A DNA stretch of 35,961 bases. Origin: Jiangella rhizosphaerae (GTDB lineage Bacteria > Actinomycetota > Actinomycetes > Jiangellales > Jiangellaceae). A program made the translations under genes and the position numbers. The notes under the pieces were generated by a model. That model did no database searches. It was not told the DNA's origin and worked only from the letters and a program-made list of their open reading frames with translations. Shown one piece after another: positions 16,512 to 24,311 of this stretch (positions are counted from its first letter, which is position 1; the number at the start of each line of letters is the position of its first letter). The stretch is taken from contig NZ_QUAL01000182.1 in NCBI RefSeq assembly GCF_003579925.1, positions 1 to 35,961 of the forward strand, written 5' to 3'.

Positions 16512-17012
16512 TCAGAGGTCCGTGGACGGGGCGTCGGAGGCCGCCATCGTCAGCGAGTCGCCCTCGGCGTTGGTCAGCGTCAGCACGTCGCCCGACACCT
16601 CGACCGTGACCTCGCCGTTGAGCACCCGCAACATCGAGCTGTCGATCTGCCCGAGGTCGCCGGAGCAGCCGCGGCGGGTGGAGATGAGCGGCTGGAAGGT
16701 GATGCTGGAGTCGCTCACCTCGGCCGATCCGCTGAAGCCGTTGCACCCCGTGGAGCCGGTGACGTCGCCGTTCTCGTCGATCTCGAAGTACGCCTCCGAT
16801 TCGGTCGGGCCCGCCACCGTCGCGCCGGCGGCCTGGAGCTCTTCGAGCACCCACCGGCTGCCGACGATCGGCACGGCCGGCTCGGTGGATCCGCCGACCC
16901 CGGAGTCACCAGGGACGGCGGTGGTGTCGTCGCCGCTGTCGTTGCCGCCGCAGGCCGCCAGCAGGGCGAGGCCGGCCACCGCGGCGAGGGTTCCTAGTCG
17001 TCGCATATCCAT
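16512..17012 (-). CDS. Lipoprotein with one META (HslJ-like) domain
   Basis: This 166-residue lipoprotein (lipobox LLAAC, Cys21) has an acidic Ser/Gly-rich linker and one META domain (about 48-155, GSRWVLEEL to LTLTNAEGDSL) with the GCN motif in STGCNGFSG. It is first in a two-gene operon with the double-META lipoprotein. ATG 17012 and ATG 17006 are both possible starts. Its promoter faces the acyl-CoA dehydrogenase promoter across about 100 bp containing a doubled operator-like repeat. Confidence 0.85.
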   Translation of the reverse strand: MDMRRLGTLAAVAGLALLAACGGNDSGDDTTAVPGDSGVGGSTEPAVPIVGSRWVLEELQAAGATVAGPTESEAYFEIDENGDVTGSTGCNGFSGSAEVSDSSITFQPLISTRRGCSGDLGQIDSSMLRVLNGEVTVEVSGDVLTLTNAEGDSLTMAASDAPSTDL

Positions 17013-17053
17013 GGGACGGCCGCGGGGCCACCGCCGTTCCTGGGTTGCGCGAA

Positions 17054-17093
17054 GTTACCGACAAGTAGCACCATGGGGTTACCGGCTGGTAGC
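17054..17093. promoter_or_regulatory. Doubled operator-like palindrome before the acyl-CoA dehydrogenase
   Basis: GTTACCGACAAGTAGC (17054-17069) and GTTACCGGCTGGTAGC (17078-17093) are direct repeats 24 bp apart. The second is a nearly perfect inverted repeat (GTTACC/GGTAGC). The shape suits a TetR-family regulator of fatty-acid genes, but no such regulator is adjacent. It could control both divergent units. Confidence 0.5.
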
Positions 17094-17113
17094 AAACGCT
17101 GACGGAGGATGCG

Positions 17114-18973
17114 ATGGGCCACTACAAGTCCAACCTGCGCGACATCGAGTTCGCGCTGTTCGACGTGTTCGGCAGCGACGCGCAGCTGGGCAGCGGGCGC
17201 TACGAGGAGTTCGACGCCGACACGGTGCGCAGCATCCTGGCCGAGGTCGACCGCATGAGCCGCGAGGACCTCGCCGCCTCCTACGTCGAGTCCGACCGCA
17301 CGCCGCCGGTCTACGACCCCGCCGCGCGCACCGTCGCCCTCCCCGAGGCGTTCAAGAAGAGCTTCGCCACGCTGATGGACTCCGAGCTGTGGCGCTTCGC
17401 CCTGCCCGAGGGCCTCGGCGGCACCCCGCTGCCACCGTCGGTGTTCTGGGGCGCCGCCGAGCTGATCCTCGGCTCCAACGCCGCGGCCTGGATGTACGCG
17501 TCCGGCCCGTCGTTCGCCAGCGTCATCTGGCGCAACGGCACCGAGGCGCAGAAGCGCATCGCCGAGATCATGATCGACCGCCGGTGGGCGGCCACCATGG
17601 TCCTCACCGAGCCCGACGCCGGTTCCGACGTCGGCGCGGGAACCACCAAGGCCCACCCGCAGCCCGACGGCACCTGGCGCATCGAGGGCGTGAAGCGGTT
17701 CATCACGTCCGGCGAGCACGACATGAGCGAGAACATCGTCCACCTCGTGCTCGCCCGGCCGGTCGGCGTCGAGGGCGCCGGCGGCCCGGGCACCAAGGGG
17801 CTGTCGCTGTTCATCGTGCCGAAGTTCCGGTTCGACCCCGAGACCGGCGAGCTGGGCGAGCGCAACGGCGTCTACGCCACGAACGTCGAGAAGAAGATGG
17901 GCCTCAAGGTCTCGTCCACCTGCGAGCTCACCTTCGGCGACGGCGAACCGGCGGTGGGCTGGCTGCTCGGCGACGTGCACGACGGCATCGCGCAGATGTT
18001 CCAGGTCATCGAGTACGCCCGCATGATGGTGGGCACGAAGGCCATCGCCACGCTGTCGTCGGGCTACCTCAACGCGCTGGAGTACGCCAAGGAGCGCGTC
18101 CAGGGCGCAGACCTCACCCGGGCCACGGACAAGACCGCGCCCCGGGTCACCATCACCCACCATCCCGACGTCCGCCGCTCGCTGATGACGCAGAAGGCCT
18201 ACGCCGAGGGGATGCGGGCGCTGGTGCTCTACACCGCCACCATGCAGGACCGCGTCATCGCGGCGGAGGCGCGGGGCGAGACCGACGAGACCGCCGAGCG
18301 CGTGAACGACCTGCTGCTGCCGATCGTCAAGGGCTACGGGTCGGAGCGGTCCTGGGTGCTGCTCGGCTCGGAGTCGCTGCAGACGTTCGGCGGGTCGGGC
18401 TTCCTGCAGGACTACCCGCTGGAGCAGTACGTCCGCGACGCCAAGATCGACACCCTCTACGAGGGCACCACGGCCATCCAGGGCCAGGACTTCTTCTTCC
18501 GCAAGATCGTCCGCGACAACGGGCAGGCGATCGGCTGGCTGTCGCAGCAGATCCAGCAGACCGTCGACGACGAGCTGGGCGGCGGGCGGCTGAAGGTCGA
18601 GCGGGAGCTGCTGGCCAAGGCACTGGCCGACGTGCAGGGCATCCTCGGCGCGATGGTCGGCTTCCTCATGTCCGCCGACGAGCGCACCGAGGGCGGCGAC
18701 GTCCGCAACGTCTACAAGGTCGGCCAGAACACCACCCGGCTACTCCTGGCCGCCGGCGACCTCGTCGTCGCCTGGCTGCTGCTCCGTCAGGCGGCCGTGG
18801 CCCTGACGAAGCTCGACGGCGACGTACCGGCCAAGGACCAGGCCTTCTACGAGGGCAAGGTCGCGGCCGCGCAGTTCTTCGCCCGGCAGGTGCTGCCGCG
18901 CCTGGCGGCCGAGCGGGCCGTGGCCGAGGCCACCGACAACGCCCTCATGGACCTCGACGAGGCCGCCTTCTGA
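17114..18973 (+). CDS. FadE5-like acyl-CoA dehydrogenase
   Basis: This 619-residue flavoprotein catalyses alpha,beta-dehydrogenation of acyl-CoA thioesters in beta-oxidation. The N-terminal helical domain is followed by the middle beta domain ([19 protein letters not shown], then FITSGEHD) and the C-terminal helical domain. The [13 protein letters not shown] motif (about 452-464) contains the expected catalytic Glu. An extra C-terminal helical region of about 130 residues makes it long, as in M. tuberculosis FadE5 (about 611 residues). The broad substrate range of FadE5 is a reasonable guess here. ATG 17114 has a GGAGG site. It is monocistronic, followed by a strong hairpin. Confidence 0.9.
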   Translation: MGHYKSNLRDIEFALFDVFGSDAQLGSGRYEEFDADTVRSILAEVDRMSREDLAASYVESDRTPPVYDPAARTVALPEAFKKSFATLMDSELWRFALPEGLGGTPLPPSVFWGAAELILGSNAAAWMYASGPSFASVIWRNGTEAQKRIAEIMIDRRWAATMVLTEPDAGSDVGAGTTKAHPQPDGTWRIEGVKRFITSGEHDMSENIVHLVLARPVGVEGAGGPGTKGLSLFIVPKFRFDPETGELGERNGVYATNVEKKMGLKVSSTCELTFGDGEPAVGWLLGDVHDGIAQMFQVIEYARMMVGTKAIATLSSGYLNALEYAKERVQGADLTRATDKTAPRVTITHHPDVRRSLMTQKAYAEGMRALVLYTATMQDRVIAAEARGETDETAERVNDLLLPIVKGYGSERSWVLLGSESLQTFGGSGFLQDYPLEQYVRDAKIDTLYEGTTAIQGQDFFFRKIVRDNGQAIGWLSQQIQQTVDDELGGGRLKVERELLAKALADVQGILGAMVGFLMSADERTEGGDVRNVYKVGQNTTRLLLAAGDLVVAWLLLRQAAVALTKLDGDVPAKDQAFYEGKVAAAQFFARQVLPRLAAERAVAEATDNALMDLDEAAF

Positions 18974-19011
18974 CGCCTCTCCCACGCGGCTGACCGCCGC
19001 CCCGCCACGTC

Positions 19012-19046
19012 GGCCCTCGGACCGTTCCACCCACGGTCCGGGGGCC
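19012..19046 (+). terminator. 13-bp terminator hairpin after the acyl-CoA dehydrogenase
   Basis: GGCCCTCGGACCG (19012-19024), a 9-nt loop, then CGGTCCGGGGGCC (19034-19046); all pairs are Watson-Crick except one G-T wobble. It lies 39 nt after the stop codon and has no T-run. Confidence 0.65.
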
Positions 19047-19071
19047 GTCGCCGTCCCCTCGCGACCGCCCC

Positions 19072-19143
19072 GTTGATCTTGGAGTAGTTCGGCCATCTAT
19101 CGGACATTTCACCCCGCAAGTGCCGAAGAACTCCAAGATCAAC
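19072..19143. repeat. REP-like palindrome (GTTGATCTTGGAGT family)
   Basis: A 22-base arm from 19072 to 19093 (GTTGATCTTGGAGT then AGTTCGGC) is inverted at 19122-19143, with two mismatches in 22 and a 28-base loop. The arms are far less GC-rich than the surroundings. Similar TTGATCTTGGA-type intergenic palindromes recur in actinobacterial genomes as far as I recall; copy number here is unknown. Confidence 0.55.
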
Positions 19144-19183
19144 TTGGCGGAGGGTGCAGAGGGCGGGAATCGGCGAGGCCCGG

Positions 19184-19213
19184 TTGACCGTGGTTCAACC
19201 TCCGATTTATTCT
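19184..19213 (+). promoter_or_regulatory. aceB promoter
   Basis: A -35 TTGACC (19184-19189) and a -10 TATTCT (19208-19213) are separated by 18 bp. The same -35 hexamer is found at the glcD promoter. The two operator palindromes begin at the -10 element. Confidence 0.55.
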
Positions 19214-19245
19214 GTTATACAGATAGCAACTTCCGTATGATGGAA
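19210..19245. promoter_or_regulatory. Paired IclR-type operators of aceB
   Basis: TTCTGTTATACAGAT (19210-19224) and TTCCGTATGATGGAA (19231-19245) have centres 21 bp apart, two turns of the helix. Both fit TTCCG-N5-CGGAA loosely or closely (7 and 9 of 10 positions). They overlap the -10 element and the start of transcription, so a bound protein should repress. The IclR regulator at 23530 is the obvious candidate. Confidence 0.6.
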
Positions 19246-19259
19246 TAAGGGAGAGCGCG

Positions 19260-20855
19260 ATGGCGGGTATCGAGGTCACCGGTCCGATGCACGAACGGTT
19301 CGACCAGGTGCTGACGCCGGCCGCCCTGGCCCTGATCGAGCGGCTGCACCGGGAGCTGAACCCGCGCCGGCTGGAGCTGCTGCGGCGGCGCGCCGAGCGG
19401 ACGGCCTCCATCGCCGCCGGTGCCGAGCTGGACTTCCTCGCCGAGACCAAGGACGTGCGCGAGGACGACACCTGGCGGGTGGCGCCGCCGGCACCCGGGC
19501 TGGAGGACCGCCGGGTCGAGATCACCGGCCCCACCGACCGCAAGATGACCATCAACGCGCTGAACTCCGGCGCCAAGGTGTGGCTGGCCGACCAGGAGGA
19601 CGCCAACACGCCGCTGTGGGAGAACGTCGTCCAGGGGCAGCTCAACCTCCTCGACGCCATCGAGGGGACCATCGAGTTCACCAACCCCGACGGCAAGCAC
19701 TACGCGTTGCGCACCGACCAGCCGCTGGCCACCATCGTCGTCCGGCCGCGCGGCTGGCACCTGCCGGAGAAGCACATCACCGTCGACGGCGAGCCGACCT
19801 CCGGCGGGCTGGTCGACTTCGCGCTGTACCTCGCCACGAGTGGGCAGAAGCAGATCGACCGCGGCCAGGGACCCTACTTCTACCTGCCGAAGATGGAGAG
19901 CCACCTCGAGGCGCGGCTGTGGAACGACGCGTTCGTCATCGGCCAGGAGGCGCTGGGCATCCCGCGCGGCACCGTCAGGGCGACCGTCCTCATCGAGACC
20001 TACCCGGCCGCGTTCGAGATGGAGGAGATCCTCTACGAGCTGCGCGAGCACTCCGCGGGCCTCAACGCCGGCCGCTGGGACTACATGTTCAGCGTCATCA
20101 AGACGCACCGCACCCGCGGCTCCGACTTCGTGCTGCCCGACCGCAACTCCGTCACCATGACGGTGCCGTTCATGCGCGCCTACACCGAGCTGCTGGTGCG
20201 CACCTGCCACAAGCGCGGCGCGCACGCCATCGGCGGCATGGCCGCGTTCATCCCCAGCCGCGACCCCGAGGCCAACGAGGCGGCCTTCGCCAAGGTCCGC
20301 GCCGACAAGGAGCGCGAGGCCGGCGACGGCTTCGACGGCTCGTGGGTGGCGCACCCGGGCATGGTCGAGGTCTGCCGCGAGGCGTTCACCGCCGTCCTCG
20401 GCGACCGGCCGCACCAGATCGAGCGCACCCGCGACGACGTCCAGGTCACCGCCGCCGACCTGCTCGACGTCGCCTCCACGCCGGGGGAGGTCACCGAGGC
20501 CGGGCTGCGCGGCAACATCTCCGTGGGCATCCAGTACCTCGCCGCGTGGCTGGGCGGCACCGGCGCCGTCGGCATCAACAACCTCATGGAGGACGCCGCG
20601 ACGGCCGAGATCAGCCGCAGCCAGGTCTGGCAGTGGCTGCACAACGGCGTCGAGCTGGCCGACGGCCAGCGGGTCACCCGCGAGCTGGTCGAGCGGCTGA
20701 TCGACGAGGAGTGCGCGGCCATCGAGCAGCGCATCGGCGCCGACGCGTTCGGCGGCGGCCACTGGGCCGAGGCCCGGGCCACCTTCACCGACCTCTCGCT
20801 CGCCGCCGACTACGTCGACTTCCTCACCCTCCCGGCGTACGAGCGCATGCCGTGA
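19260..20855 (+). CDS. aceB: Malate synthase A
   Basis: This 531-residue cytoplasmic enzyme condenses glyoxylate with acetyl-CoA to malate. Residues around 265-280 match the malate synthase signature (REHSAGLNAGRWDYMF). The glyoxylate-binding barrel carries RPRGWHLPEKHI and the PKMESHLEARLWND segment. Length and the lack of the long insert of GlcB fit the A isoform. ATG 19260 follows an AGGGAG site. The gene has its own promoter with two operators. It converges on the SnoaL gene with one base between the stops. With GlcDEF and malic enzyme nearby, it probably serves glycolate or glyoxylate use; no isocitrate lyase gene is in the window. Confidence 0.95.
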   Translation: MAGIEVTGPMHERFDQVLTPAALALIERLHRELNPRRLELLRRRAERTASIAAGAELDFLAETKDVREDDTWRVAPPAPGLEDRRVEITGPTDRKMTINALNSGAKVWLADQEDANTPLWENVVQGQLNLLDAIEGTIEFTNPDGKHYALRTDQPLATIVVRPRGWHLPEKHITVDGEPTSGGLVDFALYLATSGQKQIDRGQGPYFYLPKMESHLEARLWNDAFVIGQEALGIPRGTVRATVLIETYPAAFEMEEILYELREHSAGLNAGRWDYMFSVIKTHRTRGSDFVLPDRNSVTMTVPFMRAYTELLVRTCHKRGAHAIGGMAAFIPSRDPEANEAAFAKVRADKEREAGDGFDGSWVAHPGMVEVCREAFTAVLGDRPHQIERTRDDVQVTAADLLDVASTPGEVTEAGLRGNISVGIQYLAAWLGGTGAVGINNLMEDAATAEISRSQVWQWLHNGVELADGQRVTRELVERLIDEECAAIEQRIGADAFGGGHWAEARATFTDLSLAADYVDFLTLPAYERMP

Positions 20856-20856
20856 G

Positions 20857-21207
20857 TCACGGCAGCGGGACGACGTAGGAGTCGACCTGCGCGATCAGGT
20901 CGTCGCGGAAGGTGAACAGGTCGTTGTAGGCGAACCGGAACGGCCCGTGCTCACGGTGCCGTCCGGCGCCGGTGCCGGTCACGACGACGACCTCGCCGGC
21001 GTCGATCGTCCGCTCGACCGTCAGCTCGGGGCGTCCCTCGAAGGCCGGGTTCTCGATCTCGTCGTCGAACTCGGCCTTGCCGTGCGTGGTGCGCAGGCCG
21101 TGGATGTGCCAGACGACGTCGTCGGTGAGGCACGACAGGATCGCCTCGTGGTCGCTGTGCCGGAAGCCGTCCATGTACCGATGGACGAGTCGCGTGTGGC
21201 CGGTCAT
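20857..21207 (-). CDS. SnoaL-like/NTF2-fold protein
   Basis: This 116-residue protein has the SnoaL-like pattern: RLVHRYMDGFRHSDHEAILSCLTDDVVWHIHG at the N-terminus (shown here in part: YMDGFRHSDHEAIL, LTDDVVWHIHG), then FEGRPELTVERTI and a C-terminal FTFRDDLIAQVDSYVV. The fold includes small isomerases, cyclases and many proteins of unknown function. ATG 21207 overlaps the SRPBCC stop by 4 bp, making it third in a coupled operon. The function is unknown. Confidence 0.85.
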   Translation of the reverse strand: MTGHTRLVHRYMDGFRHSDHEAILSCLTDDVVWHIHGLRTTHGKAEFDDEIENPAFEGRPELTVERTIDAGEVVVVTGTGAGRHREHGPFRFAYNDLFTFRDDLIAQVDSYVVPLP

Positions 21208-21671
21208 GGTGCACTTCTCCGGGGGTCGCTGGTCAGGGCCGTCAGCACGGCGTCGAGCCGGTCGAGGATTCCGGCCAGCCCGGTGCGGGCCTGCTCGGTG
21301 CGCAGGCGCGGCGGCAGGCGCCGCTGGTGCACGACGACGGCGGTGCCGGTGCCGTCGGGCTCGAGGCGGATGTCGGTCGTGATGCCCGTGCGCGGCTCGC
21401 TGAGCACCAGGCGGGTCGGCGGCTCGACGACCTCGTACCGGAAGATCAGCGGGCGGCCGGCGCCGTCGGCGCCACGGGTCTCCAGCCTGAACGTCCCGCC
21501 GACGCGGAGGTCGACGACCACGGATCCGGGCGCGACCGTCGCGTGGTCGCCGCCCCAGAACGCGGCCAGGTGCTCCGGCGTCGTGAACGCCTCCCACACC
21601 AGGGCGGGCTCGGCGTCGAGGTGGCGTCTGGCGATCAGCTGGTCGCCGTCGAGGGAGACCCGCGCCGTCAC
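21204..21671 (-). CDS. SRPBCC (AHSA1-like) domain protein
   Basis: This 155-residue START/Bet v1-fold protein has the AHSA1 pattern: LIARRHLDAEPALVWEAFTTPEHLAAFWG, then VDLRVGGTFRLE and a long C-terminal helix (GLAGILDRLDAVLTAL). These proteins bind a hydrophobic ligand or help in stress responses; the ligand is unknown. GTG 21671 overlaps the ArsR stop by 4 bp. ArsR-AHSA1 pairs are frequent in actinobacteria, which suggests that the regulator and ligand-binding protein work together. Confidence 0.85.
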   Translation of the reverse strand: MTARVSLDGDQLIARRHLDAEPALVWEAFTTPEHLAAFWGGDHATVAPGSVVVDLRVGGTFRLETRGADGAGRPLIFRYEVVEPPTRLVLSEPRTGITTDIRLEPDGTGTAVVVHQRRLPPRLRTEQARTGLAGILDRLDAVLTALTSDPRRSAP

Positions 21672-22009
21672 GCGCGGTCCTTCCGGACCGCGGCCAGGTG
21701 GTCCTCGAGCCGGTCGAGCCGCGACTCCCACGCCCGCTGCTGTTCGCCGATCCACCCGGCCAGCTCGCCCAGCCGCTCGACGTCCAGCCGGCACGGCCGC
21801 CGCTGGCCGTCGACGCGTTGGCTGACCAGTCCGCAGCGCCTGAGGATGCCGACGTGGCGGGAGACGGCCTGGTGCGTGAGGTCGAACGGTTCGGCGAGCT
21901 CGCCGACGGTTGCCTCGCCGCGGGCAAGTCGGCTGATGATCGCCATGCGGGTGCGGTCGCCGAGGGCCGCGAAGACGGTGTCGAGATCGTCGTCGAGAAC
22001 GGGGGGCAC
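21668..22009 (-). CDS. ArsR-family winged-helix regulator
   Basis: This regulator of about 113 residues contains DTVFAALGDRTRMAIISRLA, the usual ArsR opening, the recognition segment TVGELAEPFDLTHQAVSRHV, and the wing region GLVSQRVDGQRRPCRLD. It lacks the metal-binding Cys pair of ArsR/SmtB sensors, so it probably belongs to the AHSA1-linked group. GTG 22009 lies 7 nt after TACGGT (22022-22017), consistent with a leaderless start; GTG 22018 and a longer frame to 22075 are less likely because they overlap the promoter and operator. It heads the operon with SRPBCC and SnoaL genes. Confidence 0.8.
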   Translation of the reverse strand: MPPVLDDDLDTVFAALGDRTRMAIISRLARGEATVGELAEPFDLTHQAVSRHVGILRRCGLVSQRVDGQRRPCRLDVERLGELAGWIGEQQRAWESRLDRLEDHLAAVRKDRA

Positions 22010-22025
22010 GGAGCCCACCGTATCC

Positions 22026-22057
22026 GCAAGCAATCCCTTGCGCAAGGAGTTGGTTGC
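22026..22057 (-). promoter_or_regulatory. 32-bp palindromic operator at the ArsR promoter
   Basis: An inner perfect palindrome CCTTGCGCAAGG (22036-22047) is flanked symmetrically by GCAAGCAA (22026-22033) and TTGGTTGC (22050-22057), 7 of 8 complementary. On the minus strand a -35 TTGCGC lies inside the inner palindrome, 17 bp from the -10 TACGGT. Autorepression by the ArsR protein is the simplest reading. Confidence 0.6.
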
Positions 22058-22096
22058 AGACGCCTCCGTGCCCACCGTCCTCGGCGAGCCGCCGGT

Positions 22097-23485
22097 TCAG
22101 CCGGTCTGGGCGGCGAGCTTGACGGCGGCGGCGACGGCCGGTGCGACCTCGGGGTCGAACACCGACGGGACGATGTAGCTGGCGTTGACCTCGTCGGGGC
22201 CGACGGCGTCGGCGATGGCGCGGGCGGCGGCGAGCATGACGGCGTCGGTGATCTCGTGCGCTCCCGCGTCGAGCATGCCCCGGAAGAAGCCGGGGAAGGC
22301 CAGCACGTTGTTGATCTGGTTCGGGAAGTCCGAGCGGCCGGTCGCGACGACGGCGGCGTGCTCGCGCGCGGCGATCGGGTCGACCTCGGGGTCGGGGTTG
22401 GCGAGGGCGAACACGATCGCGTCCGGCGCCATGGTGGCGATGTCCTCGCCGGTGAGCAGGTTCGGGCCGGAGACGCCGATGAACACGTCGGCGCCGGCCA
22501 GCACCTCGCCGAGCGACCCGGTGGCGCCGCGCGGGTTGGTGTTCTGCGCGATCCAGCGGCGGAACTCGTCGCGGCCCTCGCCGTTCTCGGCGTGGACGGC
22601 GCCGCGGCGGTCGCAGGCCACGATGTCGGTGACGCCCTGGGCGTGCAGCAGCCGGATGATCGCGTGCCCTGCCGCGCCCACACCGCTCACCACGACCCGC
22701 ACGCCGTCCAGCGGCTTCCCGACCACGCGCAGCGCGTTGTAGAGCGCGGCCAGCACCACGATCGCGGTGCCGTGCTGGTCGTCGTGGAAGACCGGGATGT
22801 CGAGCAGCTCGCGCAGCCGGGCCTCGATCTCGAAGCAGCGCGGCGCGGCGATGTCCTCCAGGTTGATGCCGCCGTACGCGGGCGCCAGCGCGCGCACGAT
22901 CGAGACGATCTCGTCGGTGTCCTGGGTGTCCAGGCAGACCGGCCAGGCGTCGACGCCGGCGAACTGCTTGAACAGCGCGGCCTTGCCCTCCATGACCGGC
23001 AGCGCGGCGGCCGGGCCGATGTTGCCCAGCCCCAGCACGGCCGACCCGTCGGTGACGACGGCGACGGTGTTGCGCTTGATGGTGAGCCGGCGGGCGTCCT
23101 CGGGGTTCTCGGCGATGGCCAGGCACACCCGGGCGACGCCGGGCGTGTAGGCGCGGGAGAGGTCGTCGCGGTGCTTGAGCGGCACCTTCGGGTTGACCTC
23201 CAGCTTCCCGCCGAGGTGGATGAGGAACGTCCGGTCGCTCACCTTCCGGACGGTGACGCCGTCGACCTGCGTCAGCGCCTTGGTGATCGACTCGGCGTGG
23301 TCGGAGTCGACGGCGTCGCAGGTGACGTCGACCACCAGGCGATCGGCGTAGGACTCGACGACGTCGAGGGCGGTCAGCGCGCCCCCGGACGCGCTGACGG
23401 CGGCGGCCAGGCCGCTCGTGGCCGTCGACGAGGACGGCGCCTCGACGCGGACCGTGATCGCATATCCCGGGCTGGGCGTAGCCAT
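22097..23485 (-). CDS. NAD(P)-dependent malic enzyme with N-terminal ACT domain
   Basis: This 462-residue enzyme decarboxylates malate to pyruvate with reduction of NAD(P). An N-terminal ACT-like domain (about 1-80, YAITVRVEAPS to RTFLIHLGGK) suggests amino-acid or metabolite control. The malic domain has SRAYTPGVARVC, the metal-site GGINLEDIAAPRCFEIE and FHDDQHGTAIV. The Rossmann part has VVSGVGAAGHA, and FALANPDPEVDP follows. The short bacterial form is typical. ATG 23485 has a GGAGAG site. It is divergent from iclR across 44 bp with an operator-like site. It supplies pyruvate from the malate made by malate synthase. Confidence 0.9.
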   Translation of the reverse strand: MATPSPGYAITVRVEAPSSSTATSGLAAAVSASGGALTALDVVESYADRLVVDVTCDAVDSDHAESITKALTQVDGVTVRKVSDRTFLIHLGGKLEVNPKVPLKHRDDLSRAYTPGVARVCLAIAENPEDARRLTIKRNTVAVVTDGSAVLGLGNIGPAAALPVMEGKAALFKQFAGVDAWPVCLDTQDTDEIVSIVRALAPAYGGINLEDIAAPRCFEIEARLRELLDIPVFHDDQHGTAIVVLAALYNALRVVGKPLDGVRVVVSGVGAAGHAIIRLLHAQGVTDIVACDRRGAVHAENGEGRDEFRRWIAQNTNPRGATGSLGEVLAGADVFIGVSGPNLLTGEDIATMAPDAIVFALANPDPEVDPIAAREHAAVVATGRSDFPNQINNVLAFPGFFRGMLDAGAHEITDAVMLAAARAIADAVGPDEVNASYIVPSVFDPEVAPAVAAAVKLAAQTG

Positions 23486-23499
23486 GCTGGACTCTCCGT

Positions 23500-23514
23500 A
23501 TTCGTATTGCGGAC
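23500..23514. promoter_or_regulatory. IclR-type operator between malic enzyme and iclR
   Basis: ATTCGTATTGCGGAC matches TTCCG-N5-CGGAA at 7 of 10 positions and shares the TAT core of the aceB and glcD sites. An overlapping half-site TCCGTATTCGTAT begins at 23495. It ends 2 bp before the iclR -10 element TAGTAT (23517-23522) and lies beside the malic enzyme ribosome site, so one protein could control both genes. Confidence 0.5.
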
Positions 23515-23529
23515 GTTAGTATCTGCTGT

Positions 23530-24306
23530 GTGGAAAACGATGCGGCGCGGGCTCGCTCGGGTGGAGTGCAGTCGGTCGAGCGCGCGTTCGGCCTGCTCGA
23601 GACCATGGCCGACCACGGCGGCAGCATGGGGTTGTCCCAGCTGGCCACGGAGTCGCGACTGCCATTGCCGACCATCCACCGCATCGTCCGTACCCTCGTC
23701 GACCTCGGCTACCTGCGTCAGGAGCCGTCGCGTCGCTACGCCCTCGGACCGCGCCTGATCAGGCTCGGCGAGAGCTCCTCGACCATGCTCAGCACCTGGG
23801 CACGGCCGCAGCTCACTCATCTGGTCGACGAGCTGGGCGAGTCGGCGAACCTCGCGATGCTCGACGGTGACCAGATCGTATACGTGGCGCAGGTGCCCTC
23901 GCGGCATTCCATGCGGATGTTCACCGAGGTCGGCCGCCGGGTCTGGGCGCATTGCACCGCCGTCGGCAAGGCCGTGCTGGCCACCCTGCCGGAGCGGACG
24001 GTGCACGAGATGCTGCAGCGCACCGGCATGCCGCGGCAGACCGAGCACACCATCACCGACCCGGACGAGTTCGGCCGCGAGCTCGCCCGCACCGCGGGCC
24101 GCGGCTACGCCGTCGACGACGGCGAGCAGGAGATCGGCGTGCGCTGCGTCGCCGTCGCGGTGCCCGACGCGCCGTCGAAGCTGGGGCTGTCCATCTCGGG
24201 GCCGACGTCGCGGGTCACCGACGACCTCGTCGCCCGCGCCGTCCCGCTGCTGACCCGGGCCGCTCACGACCTCTCCGAGGAGCTGAGCGGGCGGACCCGG
24301 GCCTGA
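23530..24306 (+). CDS. IclR-family transcriptional regulator
   Basis: This 258-residue regulator has an N-terminal winged helix (about 15-75, SVERAFGLLETMADHGG then LSQLATESRLPLPTIHRIV) and an IclR effector domain (about 85-250) with SRHSMRMFTEVGRR, HCTAVGKAVLA, RGYAVDDGEQEIGVRCVAV and the usual closing LSISGP. Relatives sense glyoxylate, allantoin or aromatic acids. GTG 23530 is 7 nt after TAGTAT, so the message is probably leaderless. Related palindromes lie at its own promoter, at aceB and at glcD, which makes it the likely repressor of this glyoxylate block. It converges on glcF with 5 bp between the stops. Confidence 0.9.
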   Translation: MENDAARARSGGVQSVERAFGLLETMADHGGSMGLSQLATESRLPLPTIHRIVRTLVDLGYLRQEPSRRYALGPRLIRLGESSSTMLSTWARPQLTHLVDELGESANLAMLDGDQIVYVAQVPSRHSMRMFTEVGRRVWAHCTAVGKAVLATLPERTVHEMLQRTGMPRQTEHTITDPDEFGRELARTAGRGYAVDDGEQEIGVRCVAVAVPDAPSKLGLSISGPTSRVTDDLVARAVPLLTRAAHDLSEELSGRTRA

Positions 24307-24311
24307 CGCCG

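Noticed and set aside
20857-22683. A long minus-strand frame of 608 codons ending in the SnoaL protein
   Set aside because: Only the last 116 residues look like protein. The upstream part is an out-of-frame reading of malic enzyme, ArsR and SRPBCC genes.
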